From positions 248,001 to 312,000 of the forward strand of contig NZ_JAAWWK010000004.1 of the NCBI RefSeq assembly GCF_012272835.1: DNA of 64,000 nucleotides, in the 5' to 3' direction. The notes beneath the pieces were generated by a model. It worked only from the letters and a program-made list of their open reading frames with translations. It was not told the DNA's origin and searched no databases. This stretch comes from Spongiibacter thalassae (GTDB lineage Bacteria > Pseudomonadota > Gammaproteobacteria > Pseudomonadales > Spongiibacteraceae). Shown one piece after another: positions 1 to 9,031 of this stretch (its first letter is position 1; each line of letters begins with the position of its first letter). A program made the translations under genes and the position numbers.

Positions 1-61
1 ACTGGACCTCGGGATTGAGCTGGACCCTTCAGCACTGTAAACCCGTGTACCAGAGGCGTCG

Positions 62-2248
62 ATGCACCAATATAGCTTCTTCAACTATAGCCACGGTAAA
101 CCCGAACCGGCGCAGTCCATCGACGCCCTCGCAGAATCCCTAGCCAACTACCTTACTCCCGCCCAGGTCAATCAGGTCAAGCGGGCGTATTACTATGCCG
201 AGCAAGCCCATGAGGGCCAGAATCGGCGCAGTGGCGAGCCCTATGTCACCCACCCCCTGGCCGTTGCCGGCATTCTGTCGGAGATGCGTCTCGACGCCCA
301 AAGCCTGATGGCAGCCATGCTGCACGACGTGATCGAAGACACGGCGATCAGCAAGCAGGATCTCAGCGAACAATTCGGCGAGCCGGTGGCCGAGCTGGTC
401 GACGGCGTCTCCAAACTGACCCGTATCGAGTTTCAATCCAAGGCCGAACAACAGGCCGAGAATTTCCAGAAAATGGCCCTGGCCATGGCCAAGGATATTC
501 GCGTCATTCTGGTGAAGCTTGCCGACCGCCTGCACAATATGCGCACCCTGGGAGTGATGCCGCCAGTCAAGCGTCGGCGCATTGCCCGGGAAACGCTGGA
601 AATTTACGCCCCCATTGCCCAGCGCCTGGGTATGCACAATATTCGCGTAGAGTTTGAAGACCTCGGCTTCCAGTCGATGCACCCCATGCGGGCGCGGCGG
701 ATCAGTCGGGCCATTGGCACGCGCTTTGGCGACCGCCACAAATCGATCAACATGATTCGCGAAGCCATAGAAAACTGCCTGATCGAAGAGGGGCACAAGG
801 CCCACGTGATCGGCCGGGAAAAGCACCTGTTCAGCATTTACAGCAAAATGCGCAACAAGCGCAAATCGCTGAAAGAGATCATGGATCTCTACGCCTTTCG
901 CATCGTTGTTGATTCGGTAGACACCTGCTATCGGGTACTCGGTTGTGTCCACGCCCTGTACAAACCGGTGCCGGGTCAGTTTAAAGACTATATCGCCATA
1001 CCCAAGGCCAACGGCTACCAGTCGCTGCACACCGTACTGTTCGGCCTGCAGGGCGTGCCCATCGAAATCCAGATTCGCACCACCGAAATGGAGGAGATGG
1101 CCAACAACGGCATCGCCGCCCACTGGCTGTACAAATCCAGTGAACAGGAGCCCAAGCGCAACTCCAGCCACGCCCGCGCCCGCCAGTGGGTACAGGGCCT
1201 GTTGGAAATGCAGCAGCGCGCCGGTGACTCGCTGGAATTTATTGAAAACGTCAAAATCGATCTGTTCCCCGACGAAGTCTATGTGTTTACCCCACGGGGC
1301 GACATTATGGAGCTACCCGCCGGGGCAACTGCGGTGGATTTCGCCTACGCGGTACACAGCGATATCGGCAACACCTGCGTGGCCTGTCGGATCAACCGCC
1401 GCCTCGCACCCTTGTCAGAACCCCTGCAGAGCGGGCAAACCGTCGAAGTCATCACCACCCCCGGCGCACAACCCAACCCGGCCTGGCTGCATTTTGTGGT
1501 CACCGCCAAGGCCCGCAGCGGGATTCGCCACTACCTGAAACACCAGCGCCGCGCCGAAGCCGTCGCCCTCGGTCGCCGTATGCTCGAACGGGCACTGGCG
1601 AGCATGGACGACAACCTCGAAAACTTCGAGGACGCCCATCTGGCACAGCTGGTCGAAACCACCGGCACCCAAACCGCCGACAGCCTGTACGAGCAGATCG
1701 GACTGGGCAACCGAGTGGCGTACCTCACTGCCCGGCAATTACTGAATCTCAGGGACGAAGGCGAGAGCGACGGTGAACACAGCCTGCCCGCACCGATCAA
1801 CCGCCAGGCAATGGTGATCCACGGCACCGAAGGCTTCCTGGTCAACTTTGCCCGCTGCTGCTACCCCATTCCCGGCGACCATATCGTCGGCATTGTCAGC
1901 TCGGAAAAAGGCGTGGTGGTGCACTGCGAAAACTGCCACAACAGTATAGAACTGCGCAATGAACCGGAACGCGTAGTGCCGCTGAGCTGGGCAGATGATA
2001 TCGACCGCGACTTCTCGGTCGAACTGAAAGTCGAATTGACCAAACAGCGCGGTATTATTGCGGTGCTGGCGACACGGGTAAACGGCGCCGATGCCAGCAT
2101 TGAAAAAATCAGCGTCGAAGATGAGAACCCGAAAATCAGCACTATCCACCTGGTAATCGGCGTGCGCTCGCGGGTGCACCTGGCCAGTATCATGCGGCGA
2201 ATACGCAATATTCCCGCCGTGATCAAGGTCACTCGGGAACGGCACTGA
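62..2248 (+). CDS. spoT: Bifunctional (p)ppGpp synthetase/hydrolase SpoT
   Basis: This protein makes and degrades the stringent-response alarmone (p)ppGpp in the cytoplasm. It has 728 residues, close to the usual ~700 for SpoT. The order is an N-terminal HD hydrolase domain with H64 (YVTHPLA) and the H88-D89 pair (MLHDVIEDT). A synthetase domain follows at about 245-355 (FKDYIAIPKANGYQSLH, then IEIQIRT). A TGS domain sits near 400-460 (DEVYVFTPRGDI) and an ACT-type C-terminus lies after ~650. The intact HD motif separates it from RelA, which has lost hydrolase activity. The ATG at 62 has AGAGG upstream. ridA follows after a REP-like spacer, a common gammaproteobacterial pairing. Confidence 0.96.
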   Translation: MHQYSFFNYSHGKPEPAQSIDALAESLANYLTPAQVNQVKRAYYYAEQAHEGQNRRSGEPYVTHPLAVAGILSEMRLDAQSLMAAMLHDVIEDTAISKQDLSEQFGEPVAELVDGVSKLTRIEFQSKAEQQAENFQKMALAMAKDIRVILVKLADRLHNMRTLGVMPPVKRRRIARETLEIYAPIAQRLGMHNIRVEFEDLGFQSMHPMRARRISRAIGTRFGDRHKSINMIREAIENCLIEEGHKAHVIGREKHLFSIYSKMRNKRKSLKEIMDLYAFRIVVDSVDTCYRVLGCVHALYKPVPGQFKDYIAIPKANGYQSLHTVLFGLQGVPIEIQIRTTEMEEMANNGIAAHWLYKSSEQEPKRNSSHARARQWVQGLLEMQQRAGDSLEFIENVKIDLFPDEVYVFTPRGDIMELPAGATAVDFAYAVHSDIGNTCVACRINRRLAPLSEPLQSGQTVEVITTPGAQPNPAWLHFVVTAKARSGIRHYLKHQRRAEAVALGRRMLERALASMDDNLENFEDAHLAQLVETTGTQTADSLYEQIGLGNRVAYLTARQLLNLRDEGESDGEHSLPAPINRQAMVIHGTEGFLVNFARCCYPIPGDHIVGIVSSEKGVVVHCENCHNSIELRNEPERVVPLSWADDIDRDFSVELKVELTKQRGIIAVLATRVNGADASIEKISVEDENPKISTIHLVIGVRSRVHLASIMRRIRNIPAVIKVTRERH

Positions 2249-2261
2249 GCTGCCTTGCCAA

Positions 2262-2344
2262 CATCTTCGCGGGGGAGCCCCGCTCCCACAGGAACAAGCG
2301 GTGGTAGCAGTTTTGCACCAGCGAGCCCGGCTAGCGAAGACATG
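2262..2344. repeat. REP/BIME-like inverted pair between spoT and ridA
   Basis: The first unit (2262-2290) contains CTTCGCGGGGGAGCCCCGCT, with a GCGGGG/CCCCGC stem and a GAG loop, followed by CCCACA. This closely matches the layout of the REP sequences dispersed in Pseudomonas genomes. A second, diverged unit (about 2320-2344) lies in the opposite orientation and ends GCGAAGACATG, mirroring the CATCTTCGC that opens the first. The two face each other across about 30 bases, as in a BIME. Resemblance to Pseudomonas REPs is from memory of that family; mobility and function are inferred. Confidence 0.6.
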
Positions 2345-2368
2345 ACATCATCACTCCAAGGACCCCTC

Positions 2369-2752
2369 ATGAGCACTAAAACCATCATCAGCACCGACAA
2401 GGCCCCTGCCGCAATCGGACCCTATTCCCAGGCGGTAAAGGCTGGCAACACCGTATACCTGTCGGGTCAGATTCCATTGATTCCTGAAACCATGGAAATG
2501 ATCGAGGGCGGTATTACCGAGCAAACCCAGCAGGTATTCCGCAATCTCAGCGCCGTGGCCGAGGCGGCTGGCGGGAGCTTGAACGACGCTGTGAAAGTGA
2601 ATATCTCGCTGACGGATTTGGCGGACTTCGCCAAGGTGAATGAGGTGATGGCCTCGGTGTTCGCCGAACCCTACCCTGCCCGCGCCTGCGTACAGGTTGC
2701 CGCCCTGCCCCGGGGTGCCCAGGTGGAAATCGAGGTGATTCTGGCGCTGTAA
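2369..2752 (+). CDS. ridA: RidA family enamine/imine deaminase
   Basis: RidA hydrolyses reactive 2-aminoacrylate and related enamines to ketoacids, protecting PLP enzymes. The protein has 127 residues, the normal RidA length. The family signature [14 protein letters not shown] carries the substrate-binding Arg at residue 105, and IGPYSQAV lies near the N-terminus. The frame is open upstream to 2255, but ATG 2369 gives the standard N-terminus ([20 protein letters not shown]). The longer version would translate the REP-like spacer and is rejected. It probably shares a transcript with spoT. Confidence 0.93.
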   Translation: MSTKTIISTDKAPAAIGPYSQAVKAGNTVYLSGQIPLIPETMEMIEGGITEQTQQVFRNLSAVAEAAGGSLNDAVKVNISLTDLADFAKVNEVMASVFAEPYPARACVQVAALPRGAQVEIEVILAL

Positions 2753-2764
2753 GCGCCACCGGCC

Positions 2765-3631
2765 TCAGCGACCGCGGAATTCCTCCACCACGCCGCGAAA
2801 GCCGCTGCGATAATCCGGATGCAGCAGGGTATAACCACTCTCCCTTAACCGACGATTATCGCAACGCTTGCTGCCGGTGCGAGCCACCGGTGCCCCCTCC
2901 TGTCGATAGGCCACCCCCAACTGCTCGGCCAGCCAGTGTTGCACTTCCTGAATAGACGACGGGGTATCGTCGCTGCCCAGATAGCAATCGTGGAGGGGCT
3001 CACCGCGATCGGCCTTGTCGATCAGGTGACAAAGAAAGCCCACACAGTCATCCCGGTGAATACGGTTGGTGTAATGCACCGGGTGCTCCGGTGCGCACTC
3101 CCCCGCCACCACCTTGCTCAGCATCTGCACTCGCCCGGGGCCATAGATGCCGGTAAAACGAACTATCGAGTGAGGGCAACCGAAGGCTTTCACCCGTTGC
3201 TCACCCGCCAGCAGGCTTTGGCCTGAGAACCGCGATGGCGTGGTAGCACTGTCCTCATCGACCCACTCGTGGCCGCTCTGGTCGTACACGCCACTGCTGG
3301 ATACAAAAAAGAGCCTGGCGGGACGCTCAAGCTGGGCAAGAATCTGCGCCACCGCCTCCTCGAAAATCACGCGATAACCCTCGGCGGTGTAGGCCGCAGG
3401 AGTCAGGGTAAACAGTACATAGTCGGCGCCAAGCTTGCCTAATTTCCCAACACTCTCCCGCTTGCTCAGGTCGGCAGACAAGCCCGCCACACCGAACGGC
3501 AGAAGGGCGGTATTCCGGCGCAAGCCCTGCACCTGCCACCCCCGTTGCACAAAGTGTTCCGCCACACCGCCGCCAATATCGCCACAACCAATAATCAGCA
3601 ACCGTGTTGGTGCTTTGCCCTGCTCTGTCAT
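2765..3631 (-). CDS. NAD(P)-dependent epimerase/dehydratase-like protein (extended SDR fold)
   Basis: A 288-residue cytoplasmic Rossmann-fold protein resembling the YeeZ-type nucleoside-diphosphate-sugar epimerase relatives. The N-terminus has a dinucleotide-binding loop (IIGCGDIGGG, about residues 13-22). A serine-rich strand end (VSSSGVYDQSG) and an RFTGIYGPGR segment are typical of extended SDRs. The classical YxxxK pair is not visible at its usual place after the SSSGVY strand, so catalysis may be lost or altered. The substrate is unknown. It runs convergently to ridA with a 12-base gap. Confidence 0.75.
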   Translation of the reverse strand: MTEQGKAPTRLLIIGCGDIGGGVAEHFVQRGWQVQGLRRNTALLPFGVAGLSADLSKRESVGKLGKLGADYVLFTLTPAAYTAEGYRVIFEEAVAQILAQLERPARLFFVSSSGVYDQSGHEWVDEDSATTPSRFSGQSLLAGEQRVKAFGCPHSIVRFTGIYGPGRVQMLSKVVAGECAPEHPVHYTNRIHRDDCVGFLCHLIDKADRGEPLHDCYLGSDDTPSSIQEVQHWLAEQLGVAYRQEGAPVARTGSKRCDNRRLRESGYTLLHPDYRSGFRGVVEEFRGR

Positions 3632-3741
3632 GATCTATCTACCGCTTGATTTAACCTGTCGCTCTGCTCAGGCATACTGGAAAGCTGATCGCCAGCCTCG
3701 TCACTGGCAAGCATACCACTTCAACCTGTTCGGGGAGCACG

Positions 3742-4743
3742 ATGAACACACTGCCACCACAGCATCGCCACGTCACCGTCAACGACGACCACAGCCTGGC
3801 CATAGCCGCCTCCGACCTGCCCTTGCCCGGCAGCGGGGAAGTGCTGATCAAGGTTAACGCCGCCGGGGTCAATCGTCCCGACCTGATGCAGCGTTATGGC
3901 CTCTACCCACCTCCCGCCGATGCCAGCCCGATTCTGGGACTGGAAGTCGCCGGTGAAGTCGCGGCGGTGGGCGACGGCGTCACCCAGTGGCAAATCGGCG
4001 ACCGGGTCTGTGCCCTGTGTAACGGCGGCGGCTATAGCGACTACAGTATTGTTCCCGCCGCACAATGCCTGCGTATCCCGAACAACCTCAGCGACATTCA
4101 GGCGGCTGGCTTGCCCGAGGTACTGTTTACCGTGTGGCACAACGTGTTCCAGCGCGGCGCGCTGAAGGCCGGCGAACACTTTCTGGTACACGGCGGCAGC
4201 AGCGGCATTGGCACCGCAGCCATTACCCTTGCCGGCGCTATGGGTGCCAGGGTATACGCCACCGCCGGTAGTGCAGAAAAGTGCGCCGCCTGTGAGTCCC
4301 TCGGCGCCAGCGCCGCGGTAAATTACAAGGAGGAAGACTTTGTCGAGCGTCTGAAAGCGGAAAGCGGCGGACACGGCATGGATCTTATCCTCGATATGGT
4401 CGGCGGTGACTATATCCAGCGGGATATCAAACTGGCCGCCGCCGATGGGCGCATCGTATTTATCGCCTTTCAGCAGGGCTTCAACGCCGAGCTCAATTTT
4501 GTGCCCGTGTTGATGAAACGCCTCACCCTCACCGCGTCAACACTGCGCGCCCAGAGTGCCGCGCAAAAGGCGCAAATCGCCGCTGAACTCCAGGAACAGG
4601 TCATGCCGCTTTACGCCAGCGGCGAGCTCGCCCCGGTGATCGACTCAGTGTTCGCCCTGGAGGATACCGCCCTGGCCCACGCGCGTATGGAGAGCGGCAA
4701 TAACATCGGCAAAATCATTCTCGACCTGACAAAAACCCCCTGA
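3742..4743 (+). CDS. NAD(P)H quinone oxidoreductase, zinc-independent medium-chain family (PIG3-like)
   Basis: A 333-residue medium-chain dehydrogenase/reductase of the quinone-oxidoreductase branch. AAGVNRPDLMQRYGLYPPP and LGLEVAGEVAAVGDGV are the conserved GroES-like segments. VHGGSSGIGTAAI near residue 150 is the NADPH-binding loop. The catalytic-zinc cysteine and histidine ligands of alcohol dehydrogenases are absent, as expected for this branch. The likely role is NADPH-dependent reduction of quinones or reactive enones. GGGAG lies just upstream of ATG 3742. It ends about 50 bases before oxyR on the same strand, so peroxide-linked co-function is plausible but not shown. Confidence 0.85.
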   Translation: MNTLPPQHRHVTVNDDHSLAIAASDLPLPGSGEVLIKVNAAGVNRPDLMQRYGLYPPPADASPILGLEVAGEVAAVGDGVTQWQIGDRVCALCNGGGYSDYSIVPAAQCLRIPNNLSDIQAAGLPEVLFTVWHNVFQRGALKAGEHFLVHGGSSGIGTAAITLAGAMGARVYATAGSAEKCAACESLGASAAVNYKEEDFVERLKAESGGHGMDLILDMVGGDYIQRDIKLAAADGRIVFIAFQQGFNAELNFVPVLMKRLTLTASTLRAQSAAQKAQIAAELQEQVMPLYASGELAPVIDSVFALEDTALAHARMESGNNIGKIILDLTKTP

Positions 4744-4761
4744 TCCAGCAGCAATCGTCGC

Positions 4762-4767
4762 TATAAT
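4762..4767 (+). promoter_or_regulatory. Candidate sigma-70 -10 element upstream of oxyR
   Basis: A perfect TATAAT lies 29 bases before the proposed oxyR GTG start. No good -35 hexamer is visible at the right spacing. An activator-dependent or extended promoter, or chance, are all possible. Confidence 0.4.
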
Positions 4768-4796
4768 AGCTACAAACTATCGACTTGGAGGCTATG

Positions 4797-5729
4797 GTGA
4801 CATTAACTGAATTGCGCTACATCATTGCCCTGCAGGAGACAGGGCATTTCGGCAAGGCCGCCGACAACTGCTTTGTCAGCCAGCCGACCCTCAGTGTGGC
4901 GGTAAAAAAGCTGGAAGAGGAACTTGGCGTCTGCCTGTTCGAGCGCAGTCGCGGCCAGGTAACCTGCACCCCGATCGGCGAGAAAATTGTGAATCAGGCG
5001 CGCTACGTGCTCGAACAAAGCGAGCGCATCCGCGAGCTGGCCCAGCTGGGTATCGACCCCCTGGGCAGCCCACTGGCGTTGGGGGCCATCCACACTGTCG
5101 GCCCCTATCTGTTCCCCCGGGTGATTCCCGAGGTTCGCGCACTGGCCCCGCAGATGCCGTTGTATATCGAGGAGAATATGACCGCCAACCTCCGCGAGCG
5201 GCTGCGCAGCGGCAAACTCGACGCCATTATTATCGCCCTGCCCTTTAATGAGCCCGAAGTGGTCACCCAAACCCTGTACGAGGAACCCTTCGTGGTATTG
5301 CTGCCGGCTGAGCATCCCCTCAGCCAGCTCAGCACTATCGCCGCCGAACAGTTATTTCAGGAAAACGTGCTGCTGTTGGGCGAGGGCCACTGCTTTCGCG
5401 ATCAGGTTCTCGCCGCCTGCCCCGGTTTGCAACAACACCTGGCCCGCAGCGACCGCCTGACCCAATCCGTTGTTGAGGGCAGCTCCCTGGAAACCCTCAA
5501 ACATATGGTCGCCTCAGGTATGGGCATCAGCGTATTACCCCAATCTGCCGCGGAAGTTGCCCCCTACGGCAAGGGCGTGCTGTGTACCCGACCACTTAGC
5601 GGCCCCAGCGCCATGCGCAGTGTCGCCCTAGCCTGGCGGGCGAGCTTTCCACGGCATCAGGCACTGGACGTTATTGGCACCGCCGTGCGCCGGGCAACGA
5701 CACCCACCTCCACTCTCGCTGCCGAATGA
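4797..5729 (+). CDS. oxyR: Hydrogen peroxide-inducible LysR-type regulator OxyR
   Basis: OxyR senses H2O2 through a disulfide and activates antioxidant genes. The LysR helix-turn-helix is at residues ~18-40 (FGKAADNCFVSQPTLSVAVK). The redox pair is in GHCFRDQVLAAC. With the GTG start at 4797 the two cysteines fall at C199 and C208, exactly the E. coli numbers. This start also has GGAGG five bases upstream. The in-frame ATG at 4794 and TTG at 4785 sit too close to or inside that Shine-Dalgarno sequence. The stop codon overlaps the recG start (ATGA), giving the oxyR-recG operon known from Pseudomonas. Confidence 0.94.
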   Translation: MTLTELRYIIALQETGHFGKAADNCFVSQPTLSVAVKKLEEELGVCLFERSRGQVTCTPIGEKIVNQARYVLEQSERIRELAQLGIDPLGSPLALGAIHTVGPYLFPRVIPEVRALAPQMPLYIEENMTANLRERLRSGKLDAIIIALPFNEPEVVTQTLYEEPFVVLLPAEHPLSQLSTIAAEQLFQENVLLLGEGHCFRDQVLAACPGLQQHLARSDRLTQSVVEGSSLETLKHMVASGMGISVLPQSAAEVAPYGKGVLCTRPLSGPSAMRSVALAWRASFPRHQALDVIGTAVRRATTPTSTLAAE

Positions 5730-7813
5730 AACAGCCACTGGATCAGCTCGATGTCGCCAGCCTTAAGGGTGTTGGCCCTCGTCTGCGGGAAAAGCTCGCC
5801 GCACTGGGTATTCACTGTGTGCAGGACCTGCTGTTTCACCTGCCCCTGCGCTACCAGGACCGCACGCGTATTTGCCCCATTGGTGCCCTGCGCCCCGGCG
5901 CCGATGTAGTGATCGAAGGGGAGATCCTCGCCGCAGACATCGTTTTCGGTCGACGGCGCAGCCTGGTGTGCCGCCTGCGCGACGGCAGCGGCACCACCAC
6001 CCTGCGCTTTTTCCATTTCAGCGCCGCACAGAAACAGCAATTGCTCCCCGGCACTCGCCTGCGCTGCTTTGGCGAGGCCCGGCGCGGCGCGGGTGGCCTG
6101 GAGTTCTACCACCCGGAATACCGCCAACTCAGCGATGCCGATATTCTTCCCATCGACGAGCGGCTCACCCCGGTGTACCCCAGCACCGAGGGATTCGCCC
6201 AGGCCAGCTGGCGCAAGCTGTGCGATCAGGCCCTGTCGCTGCTGGACCAGCACCCGCTCAGCGAGTGGCTGCCCCGGCACTGCCTGCCCACCGCGTTGAC
6301 CGGGAGCTGGACCCTCGCCGAGGCCCTGCGTTACCTGCACCACCCGCCGGTCGATGCCTCGCTCGAACAACTGCAATCCGGCTTGCATCCCGCCCAGCGC
6401 CGCCTCGCCTTTGAGGAGTTGCTCGCCCACAACCTGGCGCTGCAAAAACTGCGTCAGGAAGCCCGGCGCCACGCCGCCCCCGCGATGCTCGGCAGCGATA
6501 CGCTGGAACGGGCGTTTCTTCGCGGTCTCGGTTTTCAACTCACCAAGGCCCAGCAACGGGTAGTGAATGAGGTGCAACATGACCTCGCGCAACATGCTCC
6601 CATGCTGCGATTGGTGCAGGGGGACGTTGGCAGCGGCAAAACCGCCGTCGCGGCCCTGGCCGCACTGCGAGCGGTGGCCAGTGGTTATCAGGTGGCAATA
6701 ATGGCACCTACCGAAATCCTTGCCGAACAGCACTTCCACAGCTTCAGTAATTGGCTGCGACCACTGGGGCTGGAGGTCGCGTGGCTCAGTGGCAAACAGA
6801 AGGGCAAGGCCCGGCAGGAGCAACAACAACAGGTGGCCGAGCACCGCGCTCAGGTTGTTGTCGGCACCCACGCCCTGTTTCAGGACGAGGTTGTCTTCGC
6901 ACGGCTGGGATTAGTCATTATCGACGAACAACATCGCTTTGGCGTTCACCAACGACTGGCCCTGAAACAAAAGGGCGAAGAACAGGTCGGCCAGGCCCAC
7001 CAATTAATAATGACCGCCACACCAATACCCCGCACGCTGGCGATGACCGCTTACGCCGACCTCGACACCTCGGTCATCGATGAATTACCGCCGGGACGCA
7101 GCCCGGTGAACACGGTGGTGCTGGCCAACAGCCGCCGCGATCAGGTCGTCGAACGGCTGCGCGGTGTCTGCCTCAGTGGACAGCAGGCCTATTGGGTGTG
7201 CACCCTGATTGAAGAGTCTGACAAACTCCAGGCCCAGGCCGCCGAGGTCAGCTGGGAGCAGCTGAAAGAGGCCCTGCCCGAGTTAAAGGTGGGGCTGGTC
7301 CACGGCCGCATGAAACCCGCCGAAAAAGCCGCCGTCATGGCATCCTTCAAAGCCGCGGAATTAAACCTGTTGGTCGCCACAACCGTCATTGAAGTGGGCG
7401 TGGATGTGCCCAACGCAACGTTGATGATAATCGAAAACGCCGAGCGCCTCGGCCTCGCCCAGCTCCATCAGCTGCGCGGCCGAGTGGGTCGCGGCAGCCA
7501 GCAAAGCCACTGCGTACTGCTGTATCAATCGCCCCTGTCGCGCAATGGCCGCCAGCGACTCTCGGCCCTGCGCGACAGTAACGACGGCTTTGAAATAGCC
7601 GAGCAAGACCTGCAATTGCGTGGCCCCGGCGAGGTGCTGGGCACCCGCCAGACCGGGCTGATGAGCTTTCGCATCGCCGACCTCCAGCGGGACGAAGACC
7701 TGCTCGATGCCGTGCGCGACACGGCCGAGCAGGTGACCGCCGACCAAGGCCGCGGCAGCGCCGCATTAATCAGGCGCTGGCTGGCGGATAAAACTTTGTA
7801 TGCGTCGGTGTAA
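5726..7813 (+). CDS. recG: ATP-dependent DNA helicase RecG
   Basis: RecG remodels stalled replication forks and branched DNA. The 695-residue length is standard. An N-terminal wedge/OB region (about 1-200) precedes the helicase core, with Walker A in GDVGSGKTAVA and the DEQH box in IIDEQHRFGVHQR. C-terminal helicase motifs include TTVIEVGVDVPNATLM and QLRGRVGRGSQQSHC. It overlaps oxyR by four bases, so the two are translationally coupled; repair is thereby tied to the peroxide response. Confidence 0.97.
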   Translation: MKQPLDQLDVASLKGVGPRLREKLAALGIHCVQDLLFHLPLRYQDRTRICPIGALRPGADVVIEGEILAADIVFGRRRSLVCRLRDGSGTTTLRFFHFSAAQKQQLLPGTRLRCFGEARRGAGGLEFYHPEYRQLSDADILPIDERLTPVYPSTEGFAQASWRKLCDQALSLLDQHPLSEWLPRHCLPTALTGSWTLAEALRYLHHPPVDASLEQLQSGLHPAQRRLAFEELLAHNLALQKLRQEARRHAAPAMLGSDTLERAFLRGLGFQLTKAQQRVVNEVQHDLAQHAPMLRLVQGDVGSGKTAVAALAALRAVASGYQVAIMAPTEILAEQHFHSFSNWLRPLGLEVAWLSGKQKGKARQEQQQQVAEHRAQVVVGTHALFQDEVVFARLGLVIIDEQHRFGVHQRLALKQKGEEQVGQAHQLIMTATPIPRTLAMTAYADLDTSVIDELPPGRSPVNTVVLANSRRDQVVERLRGVCLSGQQAYWVCTLIEESDKLQAQAAEVSWEQLKEALPELKVGLVHGRMKPAEKAAVMASFKAAELNLLVATTVIEVGVDVPNATLMIIENAERLGLAQLHQLRGRVGRGSQQSHCVLLYQSPLSRNGRQRLSALRDSNDGFEIAEQDLQLRGPGEVLGTRQTGLMSFRIADLQRDEDLLDAVRDTAEQVTADQGRGSAALIRRWLADKTLYASV

Positions 7814-8235
7814 GTACGATTCAGTCACCGTATTTTGACTGCCACTACTGACTTTATTTTTAGTCCCTGTAGGTTTATGCTCGGTTGACGTTGTACATCG
7901 CACGCCCCCGCACGGCGAAATATTGAGGCAACGACTTCAAACACATAGGAATGTGGATAATGGGATACGGAATATCTGCTCAACAACGCGCACCTGCGCG
8001 GCTCTTTCCTTCAGAAATTTTCGTCAACTCCCCTTTTCCTGTTTTAAATCAAATTACCGAGAGGATAGCTCGCTGTATATCGCATCGCGCAAGTGTGCGT
8101 GTTTGATATAGCAACGCCGGTGTATTTGTTGTCGCTCGCGTCCAACTGTGAACACAGATTTTTAGTAACAGTTGACTATCTCGACGTAGATCCTGACAAA
8201 CTGAGCAAGTCCTTAATCAACTGAAGGAGCATCAA
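7814..8235. other. Intergenic region after recG, no gene recognised
   Basis: This 420-base spacer is visibly richer in A and T than the flanking genes. A short interrupted inverted repeat (CAGTCA/TGACTG) lies just after recG and might form a weak hairpin. The only open frame of any size (7923-8111, 62 codons) has no start context and an unconvincing composition. I see no RNA gene or known element. Confidence 0.5.
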
Positions 8236-8490
8236 ATGAAAGACGTACTGTTTTTTGACAACATGCTTACCCCCAAAATAATAGCATTGGTGTATTGGCT
8301 GCTACTCCTCGGCGCATTAGCTGGCGGCTTGGGTACCATATTTGGTGGCTACGGTGGATTTACTTTCGGAAAATTCTTCATGGGCATTGCGTACATTGTT
8401 GGTGGCTCTGTTGCTGCGCGAATATGGTGTGAGCTTCTAATAGTACTGTTCAAAATGAATGAAGCGCTGCAGGAACTGCGAAATAAGTAG
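8236..8490 (+). CDS. DUF4282 small membrane protein
   Basis: An 84-residue integral membrane protein with two hydrophobic segments (about 13-37 and 44-72). The hallmarks are DVLFFDNMLTPKII at the N-terminus and WCELLIVLFKMNEALQELR at the C-terminus, the pattern I associate with DUF4282. The molecular function of this family is unknown to me. AAGGAG is well spaced before ATG 8236. Composition is AT-richer than the genome average here. The next gene also encodes an envelope protein. Confidence 0.75.
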   Translation: MKDVLFFDNMLTPKIIALVYWLLLLGALAGGLGTIFGGYGGFTFGKFFMGIAYIVGGSVAARIWCELLIVLFKMNEALQELRNK

Positions 8491-8563
8491 CTTGCGCAAA
8501 CTGCTCATAACAGAGAAACGACATCACCATTACAGCATGTGATATTAACAATGAGGATGAATT

Positions 8564-9031
8564 CTGAAATTTAAACACACTCTTTTGGTAGCTATCGCCG
8601 TTCTATTTGCGGGATGCACTACGGTAGATGTCAACAGGGAACCCAATTGGGCAAGTGAGAAAAGTCGTCTTTCCGAAGTGCTGGTGTTTAGAGATAAAAA
8701 GTGGTGGTACGGAAGAGTTGAATCCGGTTTTGGCTCAACGGAAAATTATGTTGTGGCCTTAAGGAATATGGAATATTCGATTGTGCCTGTACCTGTTGGG
8801 AACAATATATTTCAAGTCATCGGGGCTGGTGGATCACCACCTTATAAGTTCAGTATGTCGATTACTGAGAATGAAAGGAGATGCATTCAGGTTCGTGGAA
8901 ATGCTGCGTCTATGTCAATGGCCCTGATTCCCATTTTAGGCTTTATGATTCCCAGCTTTGTAGCAAACGAAGTTGAATGCCCTGGCGCAGAGCAACTGTC
9001 AAATTATGAGCTTGTATCGCCCACCTTGTAA
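8564..9031 (+). CDS. Putative lipoprotein with a disturbed or non-canonical start
   Basis: An unrecognised protein of about 155 residues with a lipobox (VLFAGC) after a hydrophobic segment, so it is probably a lipoprotein. In this frame no ATG precedes the signal sequence. GAGGA at 8554-8558 is ideally spaced to CTG 8564 (LKFKHTLLVAIAVLFAGC), and ATT 8561 is an alternative. A TTG at 8585 would remove the positively charged n-region. An ATG at 8557 is out of frame by one base; removing a single T from AATTC would give a normal MNLKFKH start. So the start may be rare, or there may be a one-base insertion or sequencing error. Near the C-terminus is a second hydrophobic stretch (MALIPILGFMIPSFV). 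Confidence 0.55.
   Translation: MKFKHTLLVAIAVLFAGCTTVDVNREPNWASEKSRLSEVLVFRDKKWWYGRVESGFGSTENYVVALRNMEYSIVPVPVGNNIFQVIGAGGSPPYKFSMSITENERRCIQVRGNAASMSMALIPILGFMIPSFVANEVECPGAEQLSNYELVSPTL

Noticed and set aside
140-1171. A 343-codon open frame on the minus strand across spoT
   Set aside because: It lies fully inside spoT, in which the plus-strand protein is unmistakable. Long antisense frames are expected in GC-rich coding sequence.
7923-8111. A 62-codon frame in the gap after recG
   Set aside because: No Shine-Dalgarno, composition unlike protein, no recognisable family.
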